This document shows, piece after piece, positions 62,193 through 64,000 of a stretch of 64,000 nt of DNA (position 1 is its first letter; every line of letters begins with the position of its first letter). The notes below the pieces were generated by a model. That model saw nothing but the letters and a program-made list of their open reading frames with translations, did no database searches and had not been told where the DNA came from. Origin of the DNA: Halomonas rhizosphaerae (GTDB lineage Bacteria; Pseudomonadota; Gammaproteobacteria; Pseudomonadales; Halomonadaceae); assembly GCF_030010555.1 (NCBI RefSeq), contig NZ_JASCQP010000030.1, forward strand, positions 48,373 through 112,372, given 5' to 3'. A program made the translations under genes and the position numbers.

Positions 62193-63944
62193 ATGAAGAC
62201 CCCGCTCGCTTGGTTCTTGCTGGTGGTGCTGCTGGCCGTCTCCTGCCTGGGGGCGGCCCAGGAGGAGGACGAGGAGGAGACCCGCTGGTACACCGTCGAT
62301 GCGGTGAATGCCGGCCTCGGCGAGCCGCCTGAAGAGGTTCAGCGCGAGACGCCGCGGGATGCGGTACGCAGTTTCATGGAGCTGACCGAAGAGGAAGACT
62401 ATGCGGTCGCGGCCCATCTCCTCAATCTCAACGACCTGACTCTAGAGGAGCAGGCCGAGCGAGGTGCCATTCTGGCCAGGCAGCTCGCCGCCGTCCTTCA
62501 GCGAGGAGAGTGGATCAACCTCTCCGGCCTTTCTGCGCGCAAGAATGCCATGGTCGAGGGCTCTTCCGGGGAGGAATCTCGCGCCGGCGAGCCACGGCGC
62601 GACGTGGAGCTGGCCACCCTCGAGGTCGATGACCAGAGTTATATGCTGCGCGTTTCCCGTTACCGAGTGGGAGAGCAGGACGCCGTCTGGCTGATTGCCC
62701 CAGAGACGCTCACTGCGATCCCCGATCTATACGAAAAATATGGCCCCTCCTGGCTGGAGGGCCATATCCCGGAGCGCTTCCAGAGTTCCATCGGCATGCT
62801 GAAGATATGGGAGTGGGTCGCCATCCCGGTCTTCCTGTTCATCACCGGTGCCGTAGGATGGACCGTCCATGGGCTGATGGGCCTGCTGGCGAGCCGCCTG
62901 CCCCCGGGACTCCCCAGCGTCTTTGCCCAGATGATCCGGCTGCCAATGGCGTTCATTGTCATGGCGCTTCATGCGCAGTGGCTGCTCGACTATGTGGTCG
63001 CCTTCTCGGGCGTGGTCACCGCCCCCTTGCAGGTGGTGCTGATCATCATCATGGCCTGGGGCGTCGGGCTGATCGCGGTGAGGCTCGTGGACGCCTTCCT
63101 GATCCGGATGTCTCGACGGTTTGTGGGCGAGATCGACGACACCAGGCACCGCGACGAACGCAATCTGCTGACTACCCTCTATGCGCTGCGTCGTGCCGTG
63201 ATCCTCGTCACCGTGCTGGGCGTGGCCGTCTTCGTGATCGCTCAGGTCAGCATCTTCGAGTCCCTCGGCATGACCCTGCTGGCCTCGGCCAGTGTCTTGA
63301 CGGTATTGGTGGGGGTCGCGGGCCAGGCCGTGCTCGGCAACATCCTGGCCTCCTTCCAGGTCTCCCTGACCAAGGCGATCCGCATCGGCGACCTGGTGGT
63401 CTTCGAGGGCCACTGGAGTTACGTGGAAGCCATCTACTATACCTACATCCGCCTGAGGACCTGGGACGAGCGGCGTCTGATCGTACCGGTGAGGTACTTC
63501 GTCTCCAAGCCCTACGAGAACCTCTCCTCGAAGCACGCCAAGCTCTACCGGACCATCGTGCTGACCCTCCATCTCAGCGCCGATGTGGCAACCCTCAGGG
63601 AGAAGTTCAAGGAGTTCGCGATGGCCGAGGAACAGGTCATCGAGCACCACAAGCTGTTGTGTTACGTGACGGGGCAGCACGAGGCCACGCAAGAGATCTC
63701 CTTCTACCTGATGGGTCCCGAGGCCATGGGCGCCTGGGAAGCGGAGGCGAGGGTCCGGGAGAAGCTGCTGGCCTTCATCCGCGACCATCATCCCGAATGG
63801 TGGCCCAGAGAGGTGGTGGTGCTCAGCCATCACGACATCGCCCGGGGCGACACCCCGGCGAAGCGGCGGCTCCGACGGCCCGCCACGGTGCAGGAGGTCG
63901 ACGAATCGTCAGCCACCGGCGACGAGCCGTCATCCCCGGAGTAG
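62193..63944 (+). CDS. MscS-family mechanosensitive channel-like protein
   Basis: 583 residues. Signal peptide (1-24), a periplasmic domain (25-200) rich in Glu, then four or five transmembrane helices (205-370) ending in the pore-lining segment LTVLVGVAGQAVLGNILASFQVSLTKAIRIGD, and the cytosolic MscS vestibule (VVFEGHWSYVEAIYYTYIRLRTWDERRLIVPVRYFV). This arrangement matches larger MscS/YbdG-type channels that release solutes on hypo-osmotic shock, important in a halophile. GAAGGA precedes the ATG. Last gene of the envelope cluster. Confidence 0.88.
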   Translation: MKTPLAWFLLVVLLAVSCLGAAQEEDEEETRWYTVDAVNAGLGEPPEEVQRETPRDAVRSFMELTEEEDYAVAAHLLNLNDLTLEEQAERGAILARQLAAVLQRGEWINLSGLSARKNAMVEGSSGEESRAGEPRRDVELATLEVDDQSYMLRVSRYRVGEQDAVWLIAPETLTAIPDLYEKYGPSWLEGHIPERFQSSIGMLKIWEWVAIPVFLFITGAVGWTVHGLMGLLASRLPPGLPSVFAQMIRLPMAFIVMALHAQWLLDYVVAFSGVVTAPLQVVLIIIMAWGVGLIAVRLVDAFLIRMSRRFVGEIDDTRHRDERNLLTTLYALRRAVILVTVLGVAVFVIAQVSIFESLGMTLLASASVLTVLVGVAGQAVLGNILASFQVSLTKAIRIGDLVVFEGHWSYVEAIYYTYIRLRTWDERRLIVPVRYFVSKPYENLSSKHAKLYRTIVLTLHLSADVATLREKFKEFAMAEEQVIEHHKLLCYVTGQHEATQEISFYLMGPEAMGAWEAEARVREKLLAFIRDHHPEWWPREVVVLSHHDIARGDTPAKRRLRRPATVQEVDESSATGDEPSSPE

Positions 63945-64000
63945 GCCAGCGGCGCACCAATCCTTGGCGATCGCACCTCCCGGTGACAGCAAGAGGGCCG

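Overview
The window is a GC-rich, gene-dense chromosomal segment of a gammaproteobacterium, most likely a member of the Halomonadaceae (Halomonas or a close relative). This is inferred from the gene set (bacterial-type proS with editing domain, RfaH, DNA polymerase II, YejK/NdpA nucleoid protein, AmpG, TrxC, CcdAB), strong GC bias, and Pseudomonas/Halomonas-style GTGGGAGCG repeats. No rRNA, tRNA, CRISPR array, prophage or complete insertion sequence was seen.

Layout. 1-11 kb: 3' part of phosphoenolpyruvate carboxylase, a small outer-membrane protein, a topB-panE unit divergent from an ABC1-family kinase with a palindromic operator between them, a SEC-C protein, AmpG, then rfaH and an FKBP isomerase. 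11-19 kb: a 38-residue membrane protein under an apparent Anr/FNR class II promoter, a lytic transglycosylase overlapping proS, a satD-DUF3307 pair behind three evenly spaced palindromic operators, a MoxR ATPase/VWA pair, and an SDR/hydroxyisobutyrate-dehydrogenase-like pair. 19-30 kb: a P2-type cation ATPase, a possible small RNA ending in a terminator, a cupin, a phosphoesterase/DUF1294 pair, polB, an ABC exporter, and trxC overlapping tail-to-tail with a diguanylate cyclase gene. 30-35.6 kb: a flavodoxin-fold reductase, yejK, an orphan carbamate kinase, a DUF6494-ABC-2 exporter operon and ppiC.

35.6-39.2 kb is the accessory island. It has a cluster of REP-like hairpins, a relic in which the start of a type I methylase subunit is fused to the end of a specificity subunit, an intact RhuM-Fic gene coupled to that relic, a frameshifted phzF, a small membrane protein and a chromosomal ccdAB pair. 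39-48 kb holds small-molecule enzymes (GGCT fold, pirin, GST, Asp/Glu racemase superfamily, monooxygenase), a periplasmic Spy-like protein carrying eleven Met/Gly/Gln/Tyr repeats behind a second Anr-like site, and a large GGDEF-EAL protein.

48-64 kb: two GFA-family zinc proteins, a DUF523-DUF1722 protein, an SDR, a methyltransferase, a solute-binding protein overlapping a CBS-domain ClC protein that lacks the usual gating glutamate, a glutaredoxin, a YbaK deacylase and a ChaN-PDZ protein. The window ends with an envelope cluster: OB-fold-like lipoprotein, membrane acyltransferase-like protein, serine-hydrolase of beta-lactamase fold without the general-base motif, L,D-transpeptidase, and MscS-type channel.

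The most notable signals are the SatD operator array, the two well-spaced Anr/FNR promoters that drive previously unremarkable envelope genes, the Met-rich repeat protein, and the eroded restriction locus that has kept only its Fic gene. All functional calls are from reading sequence and motifs; no database search was possible.
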